A DNA stretch of 64,000 nucleotides from Spinacia oleracea (lineage: Eukaryota > Streptophyta > Magnoliopsida > Caryophyllales > Amaranthaceae): contig NC_079487.1 of assembly GCF_020520425.1 (NCBI RefSeq), forward strand, positions 130,718,385-130,782,384. Reading direction: 5' to 3'. How positions within the stretch are numbered: the stretch's first letter is position 1; each line of letters begins with the position of its first letter. Below the pieces are notes generated by a model. It ran no database searches. It had not been told where the DNA came from and saw only the letters and a list, made by a program, of their open reading frames with translations. The position numbers and the translations under genes were made by a program. This document shows positions 1 through 10,190 of this stretch, one piece after another.

Positions 1-12
1 CTGTTTTTCAAT

Positions 13-101
13 GAACATATAGTTGAAATACAAAGAACATATTGTTCGTACTCAAAGAACATATAGCCAATGAACATATAGTTCGAATCCATAGAACATA
101 T
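13..101. repeat. Short GAACATAT direct repeats
   Basis: Five copies of GAACATAT begin at 13, 35, 57, 72 and 94, so the spacings are 22, 22, 15 and 22 bases. The stretch probably lies in the first intron of the first nitrate transporter gene. No function is visible; it looks like a small local amplification. The rest of 1-692 is AT-rich DNA in which I see no exon. Confidence 0.6.
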
Positions 102-692
102 AATTTAATTATTTTACTAGTACATGTACATTAAAATCATTCTCAATGTTCTTTAGATTTTCAATAAATGTTCAACAGGGTGCACAATGAGCACTGTGCA
201 CCCGGGTGTATAATCCAAATTGCGCATGTTATTATTTTACTAAGACTAAATCTACGGTTAATTTCCGGCCATTTATGTGTATCACGTTCTTTCTTAATGC
301 TTATGTTCAAGTATAACAAACAACATAACATGCCGCCTATGTTGGTCTTTGGAGTCCTAACTTATTATTTTCTTAATTATATATGTTTAGTTGTTTACGG
401 TGCAAATGCATGAACATCAGACCTCCAAACTAACGATATTTGTTACCCTACAAATTAAACCTGAAAATACGTTATCGAATTTGGTATAGTTAGATCTGTT
501 TCAATAATGTGTATAGTGTATTGTACAGAACAATTGAACTATCGAAACTCGTTACATAGTATGCACCCTAGAGGTGTCTATAGTATTAAAGATGACGTAA
601 AATATGCAAATAGGTTAAAACTTCATAAAAGGAAAGTAGCTAGCATTTTACATCGACTAATTTGTTTTTGTTTCGTTGATTAATTAATTTAG

Positions 693-2238
693 GTTCTCTG
701 GTACGCAATCTCCAATTACCGGACATGGATCTTTGTGCTCGTCTATGGATACTCTTTGGGTGTGGAGTTGACAACCGATAACGTCATTGCAGAATACTTC
801 TTTGACAGGTAATTAATTTGTTTATATATGTAAACATGAATCAGCATTATGAAGAATTAGTTATATTTGAAAGAGAAACATAAAACTATAAAAGTATATT
901 AATAACTCCATAATTGTTGGAAGCAGCCGGCCTGATATATTCATTATATTGGCCTGGATAACTTGTCCAACCCAAGAAACATAAACGGTATAACAGCTAG
1001 CTAACATGACCTGTTTGATATCACTATCATTTTCCAGTTTTTGGTTTATGACTTTTTAAGTTCATACTACTACTCCCTCCGTCCCTTAATACTCGCACCG
1101 TTTTGACTGGATATGCTCGCTGATGCATAACTTTGACCGCCTATACCTTTAACTACATACTATAAAAACTTATAAAAATATTAATATTTCGAAAATATAT
1201 ATTAAGTGAAGCCAACAATATATTATATAATAACATTTGTTTTCATATACTAGAAACAAAATAGGGTCAAAGTAAATTATGTGAATAGTGCAAAAAGTCA
1301 AAACGGTGCGAGTATTAAGGAATGGAGGGAGTATGATATAAGTTGCATAAGAATTTGACACCCTTATAATAATGTTGTTGATTTTGAAAACCGACAACTT
1401 AACTAAAAATCGAAAACTACTATTCAGTAAGACATAAAGACCTTATTTACTATTGTCTAGGGCCAAGTTAGAAACTTTTAGTCTATATAATAATTTATGT
1501 CTATGATTTCTTAATCATGTGTATTTTAAAAAAATACCAAATTTTAGACCTTGCTAACATGATGGTGTGATTAACAGGTTCAATCTCAAGCTACACACAG
1601 CAGGAATCATTGCCGCTAGTTTTGGAATGGCTAACTTATTCTCCCGCCCATTAGGAGGTCTAGCTTCAGACTACAGCGCCCGATACTTCGGTATGAGAGG
1701 TCGTCTTTGGACCCTTTGGATCTTCCAAACCGCCGGTGGCCTATTCTGTATCTGGCTAGGGTTAGCAAACACCCTAACCACTGCAATCGTAGCACTAGTC
1801 CTCTTCTCACTCGGGGCTCAAGCCGCGTGTGGGGCCACCTATGGGATAGTGCCCTTCATTTCTCGACGTTCCCTAGGAATCATATCGGGTCTCACGGGTG
1901 CAGGAGGCAATATTGGATCCGGGTTGACCCAATTCATATTCTTCACAATGGATAATTTTAGCACACATGATGGTCTAAAGTACATGGGTGTTATGACAAT
2001 TGCATGCACTTTGCCTGTTGCGTTAGTACATTTCCCACAATGGGGTAGCATGTTTTTCCCTCCATCTAAAAATGGTAATGAAGAGACTTACTATGTGGCT
2101 GAGTATGATGATGATGAGAAGAGAAAGGGTATGCATGAAGGTAGTGTTAAGTTTGCTGAAAGTTCGCGGTCTGAGCGTGGAAGGAAGGTGGCTTCTTCTG
2201 CTACTCCCACACAAAGTCCCAACCCTAACAACATCTAA
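693..2238 (+). CDS. NRT2: High-affinity nitrate transporter, NRT2 family (exons 2-3 only)
   Basis: This is the C-terminal half of a plasma-membrane nitrate/proton symporter of the major facilitator superfamily; plant NRT2 proteins usually work with the small partner NAR2/NRT3. Exons are 693-808 and 1578-2238, separated by a 769-base GT/AG intron, giving 258 residues. They correspond exactly, including the 116-base middle exon and its phase, to exons 2 and 3 of the complete copy at 6843-9906. Visible motifs are the second-half facilitator loop ([17 protein letters not shown]) and a glycine-rich nitrate signature ([15 protein letters not shown]), followed by a hydrophilic tail ending in PNPNNI. 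Exon 1 is not in the window, so intron 1 must exceed 692 bases, against 120 in the next copy, or the gene is truncated. The reading frame is open and looks functional. Confidence 0.9.
1073..1331. mobile_element. Stowaway-type MITE in NRT2 intron
   Basis: This is a 259-base element with long terminal inverted repeats: it starts CTCCCTCCGTCCCTTAATAC and ends with the reverse complement (…GTATTAAGGAATGGAGGGAG), flanked by TA on both sides. The ends and TA duplication are those of Stowaway (Tc1/mariner) MITEs. It sits in the last intron of the first nitrate transporter. Its interior is closely related to the element at 4888-5372 and serves as an empty-site reference for it. Confidence 0.85.
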
Positions 2239-2496
2239 TAATTAATTGAATTGTTTCCATTCAATTCAATGTTGAATTGGAAGTTGTTTTTCTGTTTTGG
2301 TTTGAGTTTTCTCTTTGATAAAACATTTGTACGAATCGTACTTGCTAATACATGATCACTTTGAGTATGTAACTAAAGTGTTGCGCCGAATCTATGATAG
2401 TTTTGGTGCATGAGTGGAAATACGTACTCTACCAGTTTATGTAATGTAGCAAGTGAATTTTGCTTGCAATAACAAACATGTTATACTACTTCTATA

Positions 2497-2824
2497 CTCC
2501 CTCCGTCCCGGAATACTTGACCTGTTTTACTTATTGGGTCGTCCCTTAATACTTGACCTGTTTCTAAAACTGGAAATATTCTAACAATATTATATTATTT
2601 CTCACTCTACCCCTATTAACCCACCTACCCCCTACTCCATACAAAAAATAATTAAAAATTCAACCCCTACTCTCCCTCAACCCCACCCCTTTACACATTT
2701 TCCATTAACTACATTAAAATAATACCCCACTATCAACTACTACCTATTAAAATAAATAAGTCAATTCAAGTCCCTTAAACTCCGTGCCGGTCAAACCGGG
2801 TCGAGTATTCCGGGACAGAAGGAG
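2497..2824. mobile_element. Stowaway-type MITE
   Basis: A 328-base element with inverted ends (CTCCCTCCGTCCCGGAATAC … TATTCCGGGACAGAAGGAG) between TA dinucleotides. It lies about 260 bases past the stop codon of the first nitrate transporter. The interior contains a second copy of the terminal motif (GTCCCTTAATACTTGACCTG near 2542-2561), so the left end is partly duplicated. Confidence 0.8.
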
Positions 2825-3975
2825 TATTACTTTGTAGTATGATCGAATTCAACCGTTCGTTTTACTCACAACATTGATCACTATTATCTATGCCAATGCA
2901 CAACTTTGATTAATGTACAAGTAACTTTTCGTGTTTTGATTAACAACTAGTTTGTGGCCCGGGCGTTGCTTCGGGTTTTACTTTTAGTGAGATTTACTTA
3001 TTTTAAATATGTGCTTATGTGGTGCTATTATCTGATTTCCATGCAAGATCAGTGGCCGATCAACAAACTTCCTTCCCATATCCGAAAATCAAAACAAAGT
3101 CGAGTTCTCTTCTTCATGATTAGTTGATTATTATACTCTTGTTAATGTTTTCCTCTTCCACACTCATAATTACACTCCATTACCCTATGTTTTTTTTATT
3201 TTTCAAGCTTAAGTTGAGAAGAGAAGAATTGTACATTTATAAGTTAAGTAATTAATTCCCTTTTGTTTTTTTCCCTTTAATTCGTTATTATTCATTGGTT
3301 GTATTTATTATTTAAATAGAAAAATATAACATCATTGTGGCTAGCCAAGATGGTAAGAATGATAACTTTTAATTCAAGAGGTCTAGTGTTCAATCCTTAT
3401 TACAAGGAGACTGATAGGGTTTTTTTAGGGATCTTGAACAGACGGAGTATTAAACATTATTTAATTAGGTAACTGTATTTAGGTTGAATATGTCAAACGC
3501 TATGTTGCTTAAGTTTCATTTAGAACGGAAAATGTTTGGTTGACCCTAAGGGTTGACAACTCCTAAGATACATATAACATGAAATAATATATATGCATAA
3601 TTAATTGAAGAGAGAGAGTGTTGTATGTAAAGTTTCAATGCATTTGTAACCAATCAAAATTCAATATTGAAAGGGTTACCAACCCTTAGGGTCACTCTAT
3701 CAATGTCCATTTAGAACTAAGCTAGGTTGAACTAATTAATATATATTCAGGCGGACGTAACTGAATATCAAACTTATTTACGACCGTAAGACGTAGTAGT
3801 AATGTGGTGTTCCGGACTTCCGGGTGTGGAATTAAGGGATGATATGAGACACTTTACCCTGTTAAGTAGAGCAAATGTTAGCTAATTTAGGGGTTTAGCC
3901 GAGAAAAATCTAACCGATGATTAAGTCATTAGAGAGAGGAAGTACGAATATTGAATGTGTCTTCCGATTCATTTT
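2825..3975. other. Intergenic, no gene seen
   Basis: AT-rich DNA without coding potential. A tRNA-like stretch near 3343-3405 has something like a pol III A box (GGCTAGCCAAGATGGTAAG) and B box (AGTGTTCAATCC), which hints at an old SINE, but I could not find its ends or a target duplication. Confidence 0.4.
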
Positions 3976-4267
3976 GAGTTAACTTTTATTTCGATATACA
4001 ATATTTATTGTACACCACTTTTAAACAAAAGTTTGTGAATCACAAATGAAGGCGGGGGATTCGAATCTAAAATCTATAGTAATCCGGTCCTCAATACCGC
4101 TACGCTAAGACTTCGTTAGGTGTAAAATGAAAAATGATAGATGTAATTGATATACGTAGCATATAAGTCTATGACCTACTCTAGCTCGGTTGACAGCCAA
4201 CTGACAACACAAATTCTAGTTTGTAAGTGGTGTATAATAAATATTGTATATCGAAGTAAAAGTTAAT
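3976..4267. mobile_element. Inverted-repeat element with tRNA-like core
   Basis: The two ends are imperfect inverted repeats about 45 bases long: ACTTTTATTTCGATATACAA near 3982 is mirrored by TTGTATATCGAAGTAAAAGT near 4244. Read on the minus strand, the interior carries a tRNA-like A box (TTAGCGTAGCGGTATTGAG) and B box (AGATTCGAATCCC) at 4058-4112. It could be a MITE, or a SINE caught inside one. The family is not recognised. Confidence 0.5.
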
Positions 4268-4364
4268 TAAGTCAAAATAATTTTTTGTTCCGATATATGT
4301 AAAAATTATCTATTTTTTATAGATAATTTTTTTCATTTTAATAAAAATTATTCTTCCATCAATG

Positions 4365-4460
4365 ACGACCCTCTTTTGTGTTGGGGTCGCAACAGAAAAT
4401 CCCGTTATTATGGGCCTTTTGCGACAGAAAATCCCGTTAATAGAACAATTTCTTGTGGTG
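4365..4460. mobile_element. CACTA-type MITE fragment (right end)
   Basis: The right end, ACAATTTCTTGTGGTG, and the preceding internal units (CAACAGAAAATCCCGTTA, GCGACAGAAAATCCCGTTAA) resemble the complete CACTA-type element at 5003-5227. No matching left end is visible, so this is a decayed or truncated relative. Confidence 0.5.
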
Positions 4461-4655
4461 GAAAGTTAATTATTTAACCCTTTAAAATATTTACCCATCA
4501 ATAATTTTCATAATATAAAAATTATAAATAAAACTGAGTAAAAATTACAAAAAGTTAGGTAAAAGTTATTCTGATATACAATAAATTTATTGTACATATT
4601 ATACGTTGCAATTAAGACAACACTCGACTCGGCTCAATTGCACATTTACACACCT

Positions 4656-4673
4656 GGCTAGCTAGCTAGCTAG
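4656..4673. repeat. (CTAG)n microsatellite
   Basis: A perfect run of about four CTAG units. Length variation between individuals would be expected. Confidence 0.8.
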
Positions 4674-4887
4674 GGAATTGAAAGAAAAGTAAGAAATGGT
4701 ATTATAGTGTCAAGTAGGAGTATAAATAAGGAATGGCTAGGTCAACAACTCGTAAAATGGACAGATTCGGCGAAGCGGATTCCATTGTCCTTTGTTCTTT
4801 AGGTACCTATGTAAGCCAAGCCACACTCTACATTCGTGTATGTATACGGTGCGGCGTACCGAATTTCATGTATTTATTCCCTTAATA

Positions 4888-5372
4888 CTCCCTCTGTTCC
4901 GGAATACTTGCAACGTTTTGACTGTACGATTGACAATGCACAACTTTGACTATTAATATCTTTAATTATATATTATAAAAACTTATAAAATATTAATGTT
5001 TTCACTACAAAAATTTGTATATTTTATGACAATCTTATAACGACGGGTAAAAATCCTGTCACATAAGAGTCGCAAATGTCTTTTACGACGGGTTAACGAC
5101 GAGATTTTCCATTAACGACGGCCCCCTTTTATGACGGGTTCGCGACGGAAAATTCCGTCGTTAATCAACAATTATTGACCTTTAGCGACGGTATTTCCCG
5201 TCGTTAATAGTACAATTTCTTGTAGTGTTTGAAAATATATATTAAGATGAAGCCAACAATATATTATATGCTAACACTTGTTTTCATATACTATAAATAA
5301 AATAGGGTCAAAATGAATTATGTAAATAGTGCAAAAAGGCAAACTGTTACAAATATTCCGGGACGGAGGAAA
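4888..5372. mobile_element. Stowaway-type MITE interrupted by a CACTA MITE
   Basis: The outer ends (CTCCCTCTGTTCCGGAATAC … ATATTCCGGGACGGAGGAAA) are flanked by TA. The interior matches the element at 1073-1331 along its length, except for one 225-base insertion at 5003-5227. Removing that insertion and one copy of TTT gives a continuous match, so the Stowaway copy is the older element. Confidence 0.85.
5003..5227. mobile_element. CACTA-superfamily MITE nested in Stowaway
   Basis: The element starts CACTACAAAAATTTG and ends CAATTTCTTGTAGTG, an inverted repeat with the CACTA terminus. It is flanked by a 3-base TTT duplication, the size expected for En/Spm-type transposition. Inside are several units with the GACGGG / CCGTCGTTAA theme typical of subterminal repeats. 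It has no coding capacity, so it would need a transposase in trans. Confidence 0.85.
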
Positions 5373-5374
5373 TA

Positions 5375-6700
5375 CTCTTTTTGAGTTTTGACTTCGTATA
5401 CCCTTCGTACATATCCTCTCCAAATTCTTGAAGGCTTCCTTATATATAAATTTATAATTATCTTTTATACAATATGATCATGTCATATGTATCAGTGGAT
5501 CTACATTCTAATTATTTTAGTTTTAATTATAGTGTTCTGATGGGGTAGAAGAAGAAGAAAAACCACATGAAATCCTACACATGATTTCAATTTTTGCAAG
5601 ACCAATAAGATTTTCCATGAGATTTTTTTTAATTGTATTTAAAGTAAGTATCTTTATAATACGTGCTTCCATCAAAAAATAAAACTTTACAATATGCATT
5701 AAAATTAATTAAAATGAAAACTCATACAACTTATAATATCTCCGTTTCAAAATAATATATACCATTATTATTGCACAAATATTAAGACAAAAAAGTGAGA
5801 GTGTGTAAAAAGGTGGATCAATATAATAAAATATAGATAATCTAAGAGAGAAGTTTAAAACTGTGGATGGATGTAAGGAAAAAAAAAAAACATCCCTAAT
5901 TTTCAAGTTTAACCACAAGAATTAGAAAATACAAGATGGACAAACCACTCCGTATCGATAAAGCTTAAGTTCTTACATTATACGGAGTACGTAATTTAGA
6001 AGGTGAATCATGGTGCATTTATTTATGTGAAAAGAACATGAATATGCTTTTTATTTATATTTTTAATAAATAGTTAAACAAAAACGTGAAATATTATATC
6101 GCATGTTTTTTTGTCGTAGTATCATGTTCTTTTGCTTATACACATATGCTCTTTTAGTGCACCATGCTCATCGTGCACCATAATCCATAGTCCACAGATT
6201 GGACGGTACTATTATGTAGCCGGTTTGGTTGGCTTCGAATCTTATGAAGTAAAGGTGCTTAGAAGTGGATTTTTCTTTACCTTTCTCCCTATTCTTTAGC
6301 GAAATACATATATCTGACCAAAATATGTACCTACAAGCTGACAAATAAAGTACAAATTAAATTAAACGTCACTTATTAGTACCTATAATTTTTTTCATTT
6401 TCAAATGACATAAGTAAAAATCCTCTAAGCTAGTAAAGTGGTTTAACGTCCCGTACAAGTATTTAACTTACTTATAACAAGTATATATCCCACTTGGCCA
6501 CTACTTGTATAGTTGTATATACTTATAGATTCCACCAATTGGATTCCATTGTCATTGTTAATGCGTGTTTGACCTTGTTAAACTTTCATTAATACACTTT
6601 TAAAATATCTAAAAGGCTAACCTTGTAACAAAATATGTTTATTTTGCATTTGATTACTTCTAATTACCTCATTGCAATCTCCTTTGGCTAATTAACAATG
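5375..6700. other. Intergenic upstream of second NRT2
   Basis: AT-rich sequence with no gene or confident repeat. It should contain the distal promoter of the nitrate transporter that starts at 6843, but I see no motif that I can assign to nitrate response. Confidence 0.4.
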
Positions 6701-6714
6701 TCAATGCTAAACAA

Positions 6715-6724
6715 CTATATATAG
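6715..6724 (+). promoter_or_regulatory. TATA box of second NRT2 gene
   Basis: CTATATATAG lies about 120 bases before the start codon, in an otherwise mixed sequence. A transcription start near 6745-6755 would leave a 5' leader of roughly 90-100 bases, which includes a C-rich then A-rich run just before the ATG. This is inferred from motif and spacing only. Confidence 0.55.
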
Positions 6725-6842
6725 TGGTGTTAAGGACTTGTCTCTAAAATTAAAACCAAAAGAAGCAAGCTAATTAATACTAGCTACCTTACAAACCCAC
6801 ACCCCCCCACCCCCCTCACAAAAAAAAAAAAAACTAAACACA

Positions 6843-9800
6843 ATGGCCGGCGAGCCAGGAAGCTCAATGCATGGGGTAACGGGAAAGGAGCAGTCACATG
6901 CCTTCTCCGTCTCCCCATCTGAGGTCCCAACGGACCCTACAGCCAAGTTTGGTTTGCCAGTCGATACAGAACACAAGGCCACAAAATTCAAAATCCTCTC
7001 CTTAGCCAAACCCCATATGACAACATTTCACCTAAGTTGGATATCCTTTTGCACATGTTTCATATCAACCTTTGCAGCCGCACCTTTGGTCCCTATCATA
7101 AGGGACAACCTCAACCTCACCAAGTACGACATTGGTAACGCCGGAGTCGCTTCCGTCTCGGGAAGTGTGTTCTCAAGGCTAGTCATGGGTACACTTTGTG
7201 ACCTGATGGGACCAAGGTACGCTTGTGCATTCCTAGTCATGTTGATAGCCCCAGCCGTCTTTTGCATGTCGTTGATAACCGACGCATCAGGTTACGTGGC
7301 GGTTAGGTTTATGATAGGGTTTTGTTTAGCCACCTTTGTGTCATGCCAATATTGGATGAGTACCATGTTTAACGGCCGGATTATCGGGCTTGTAAACGGG
7401 ACTGCGGCCGGGTGGGGCAATGCCGGTGGTGGAGCAACCCAACTTCTTATGCCGGTGGTGTATGAGATTATCCGTCGTGCGGGGGCCACGTCGTTCGTTG
7501 CTTGGAGGATTGCGTTTTTCATTCCGGGGTTGCTTCATATTATTATGGGGCTCTTGGTGCTTACTCTTGGTCAAGACTTGCCTGATGGTAACCTTGGTGC
7601 CCTAATAAAGAAGGGTGAGGTTGCTAAAGACAAGCTCCCTAAGGTAAACCTAATACTACTACTTTCAGTAATAAAAAAATTAATTAGATTAAACAAAAAG
7701 TAATTTTTATGAAATTATAGTCCAATGTTTTTAATTAACGTTATTAATATGTTTTTAATTTAGGTGCTTTGGTATGCTGTCTCCAATTACCGGACATGGA
7801 TCTTTGTGCTCCTCTACGGATACTCCTTAGGTGTGGAGTTAACAACCGATAATGTTATTGCAGAATACTTTTTTGACAGGTATCTTGATGCTTTTTTACT
7901 TAATTGTTTTTCTTAACTATTAGTTCTCGTGAACAATTATATGACAGTTCCTAAATTATCATGTTACATGTCACGTCACCCTCCCTACACGACTGACACA
8001 CTACTAAGCGATGTGTAAGTGTGTAACCGTTAAATACTACGTATTACGTATATATTATACGGTCTGATAGGAGAGCGCCCGTTCTTAATTCATGTATTTT
8101 CCACAAACATGCATTACAACATAAGCTATACAACTAAAAAGTCACCAAATTGAATTCCCTTCAAAGGTAAGAATTACTAAGAAGTCTATGCATACTTAAT
8201 TATTCTTTGGCCAAAAACTAGGTGTAAAAATGAATGAGAAGAATCTTCTCTCATATTACTATAATATGACGCAAGCTATTACTAACATGAGATTCCATTA
8301 TCAAGCTGGCAATTGATTTAAGGTCCTTAATAATATCGATCGAGTTATGGCTAAGGAATCTCTAATTAAGTTATCTTTTTTATTTTTAATACATAGAATC
8401 TGACATGAATCCACGACCCTAGGTGCATATTCAGATCCCATCAATTCGACCTACTGTAGTATATTTGTTTGACTTAATCATAATATTATTCTAGATAATG
8501 TGCAAGTCCTTTTCTAAATCTTAATGAAAGAACTATTAGAAAGTTACAAATCTTTGAATCTGTCTGGATTCCAAATATTCCCCCCAGATTCCTTCATTCC
8601 TACACCCTTAGACCTTAGCATGTAATATAATAATATACATTATACATATCATTTTCATGTTACTTTTAATGTTTCGTACTTCGGTTTCTTATGACCTAAG
8701 AAACGTACTCTAGAATATACTCCGTACTTCGTACTCGATCCATACTTAAAAAATTTGAGAAGTTTTCCCAATTATATTTACTATTCTTAATTTTTAATCA
8801 TTGAAAATCATATTAAATGATCTATACGAAAACAAAGGTTAAACTATAGGGGATTTATTCAATTGTTAGGGCGTAATTAGATTATGTGTAGTACTTTTAT
8901 GAATATGTATGAAGATTTTTTTACATAAGTAAAACATGTCAGTTACAAATTTGGTACTTTCGAACTACCATAATTTCAAAATAATAGGGACACTTCGACG
9001 TTTGATACTATTCACAAATGTCAATTTGACTATCAATTGTGATTTATGGATAAGGAAAAAGATAGTCGTGTGAGTCCTTGTTTGATTCATCTCGGTATTT
9101 ACTTTCGAAATATCAACTTTTTATAACTTTTACGAATACAAAATTAGAAATATTAATTTTTAAACATTTACATTGGCAAGCGTGAAAAGATAAGTTATTC
9201 CATTATTTCGAAATGGAGGGAGTTTATACTAACGTGCGTGTGTGGTCATGTCAACAGGTTTAACCTAAAACTGCAGACAGCAGGAGTGATAGCAGCCAGC
9301 TTTGGATTAGCGAACTTCTTCTCTCGTCCACTGGGCGGGCTAGCCTCGGACTATAGCGCCCGTTACTTTGGTATGAGGGGACGGCTTTGGACCCTATGGA
9401 TCCTCCAAACAGCCGGTGGAGTGTTCTGCATTTGGCTAGGGTTAGCTAATAATCTTATCACGGCAACCGTAGCCTTAATCCTATTTTCACTAGGGGCTCA
9501 AGCTGCCTGTGGGGCCACCTTTGGGGTTGTACCCTTCATTTCTCGGCGATCCCTAGGGATCATCTCGGGCCTTACCGGGGCAGGAGGCAACGTGGGGGCC
9601 GCACTGACCCAGTTCATTTTCTTTGCTGGAAATCGTTTTAGCACAGAAGACGGTCTTCTGTACATGGGTGTTATGTCCATTGCTTGTACACTCCCGGTAG
9701 CTTTGGTGCATTTCCCGCAATGGGGGAGCATGTTTTTCCCTCCATCTAAGAGTGCTTCTGAGGAGGCTTATTATGTTGCCGAGTATAACAAGGACGAACA

Positions 9801-9906
9801 GAGTAAAGGTATGCACGAAAGGAATATTAAGTTTGCTGAAAGTGCTCGAACCGAGCGTGGAAAGGAAGGTGGTTTCTGCTCCTCTTCTCCACCTACAAAT
9901 GCTTGA
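6843..9906 (+). CDS. NRT2: High-affinity nitrate transporter, NRT2 family (complete)
   Basis: A complete three-exon gene: 6843-7643, 7764-7879 and 9258-9906, with GT/AG introns of 120 and 1378 bases. The joined frame is 1566 bases, 521 residues, close to the usual NRT2 length of about 530. It imports nitrate with protons across the plasma membrane, in known cases with NAR2/NRT3. After a hydrophilic N terminus (1-60) come about twelve hydrophobic segments. The facilitator loop [12 protein letters not shown] is at about 116-127, the nitrate signature [12 protein letters not shown] at 189-200, and the second-half counterparts ([32 protein letters not shown]) follow in exon 3. The hydrophilic tail (after FPPSK) is cytoplasmic by family knowledge and differs most from the upstream copy. 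The start was chosen as the first ATG after the TATA box and matches the family N terminus. Confidence 0.95.
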
Positions 9907-10190
9907 TTTAATCCTTACCTACTTTCATACAATCAAACTTGTACTTCTGTTATGGTTGTTAATTTACCCTACAACTTAAGTGTATGCAACTTTTTATTTA
10001 GCCGAAAGATCATGGTTTCAATTGATACTTTTGGTGCGTGAGGTGATGAGACTAACATCATCAAATTACTCTTCCAGCTTGAGTGGCTAGTGAAATTTGT
10101 TTATTACAAGAAATAATTTCATTTTATGTGTAATTTCATACTCGTACTTCGGATATGAGAACATATTGATTACTTGATTAGTTACTAGTT

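Noticed and set aside
13-101. CRISPR-like spaced repeat
   Set aside because: Repeats are only eight bases in a plant nuclear context with no associated genes.
168-413. Open frame of 81 residues before the first NRT2 exon
   Set aside because: It bears no resemblance to NRT2 exon 1 or any family I know, and the composition is that of intron DNA.
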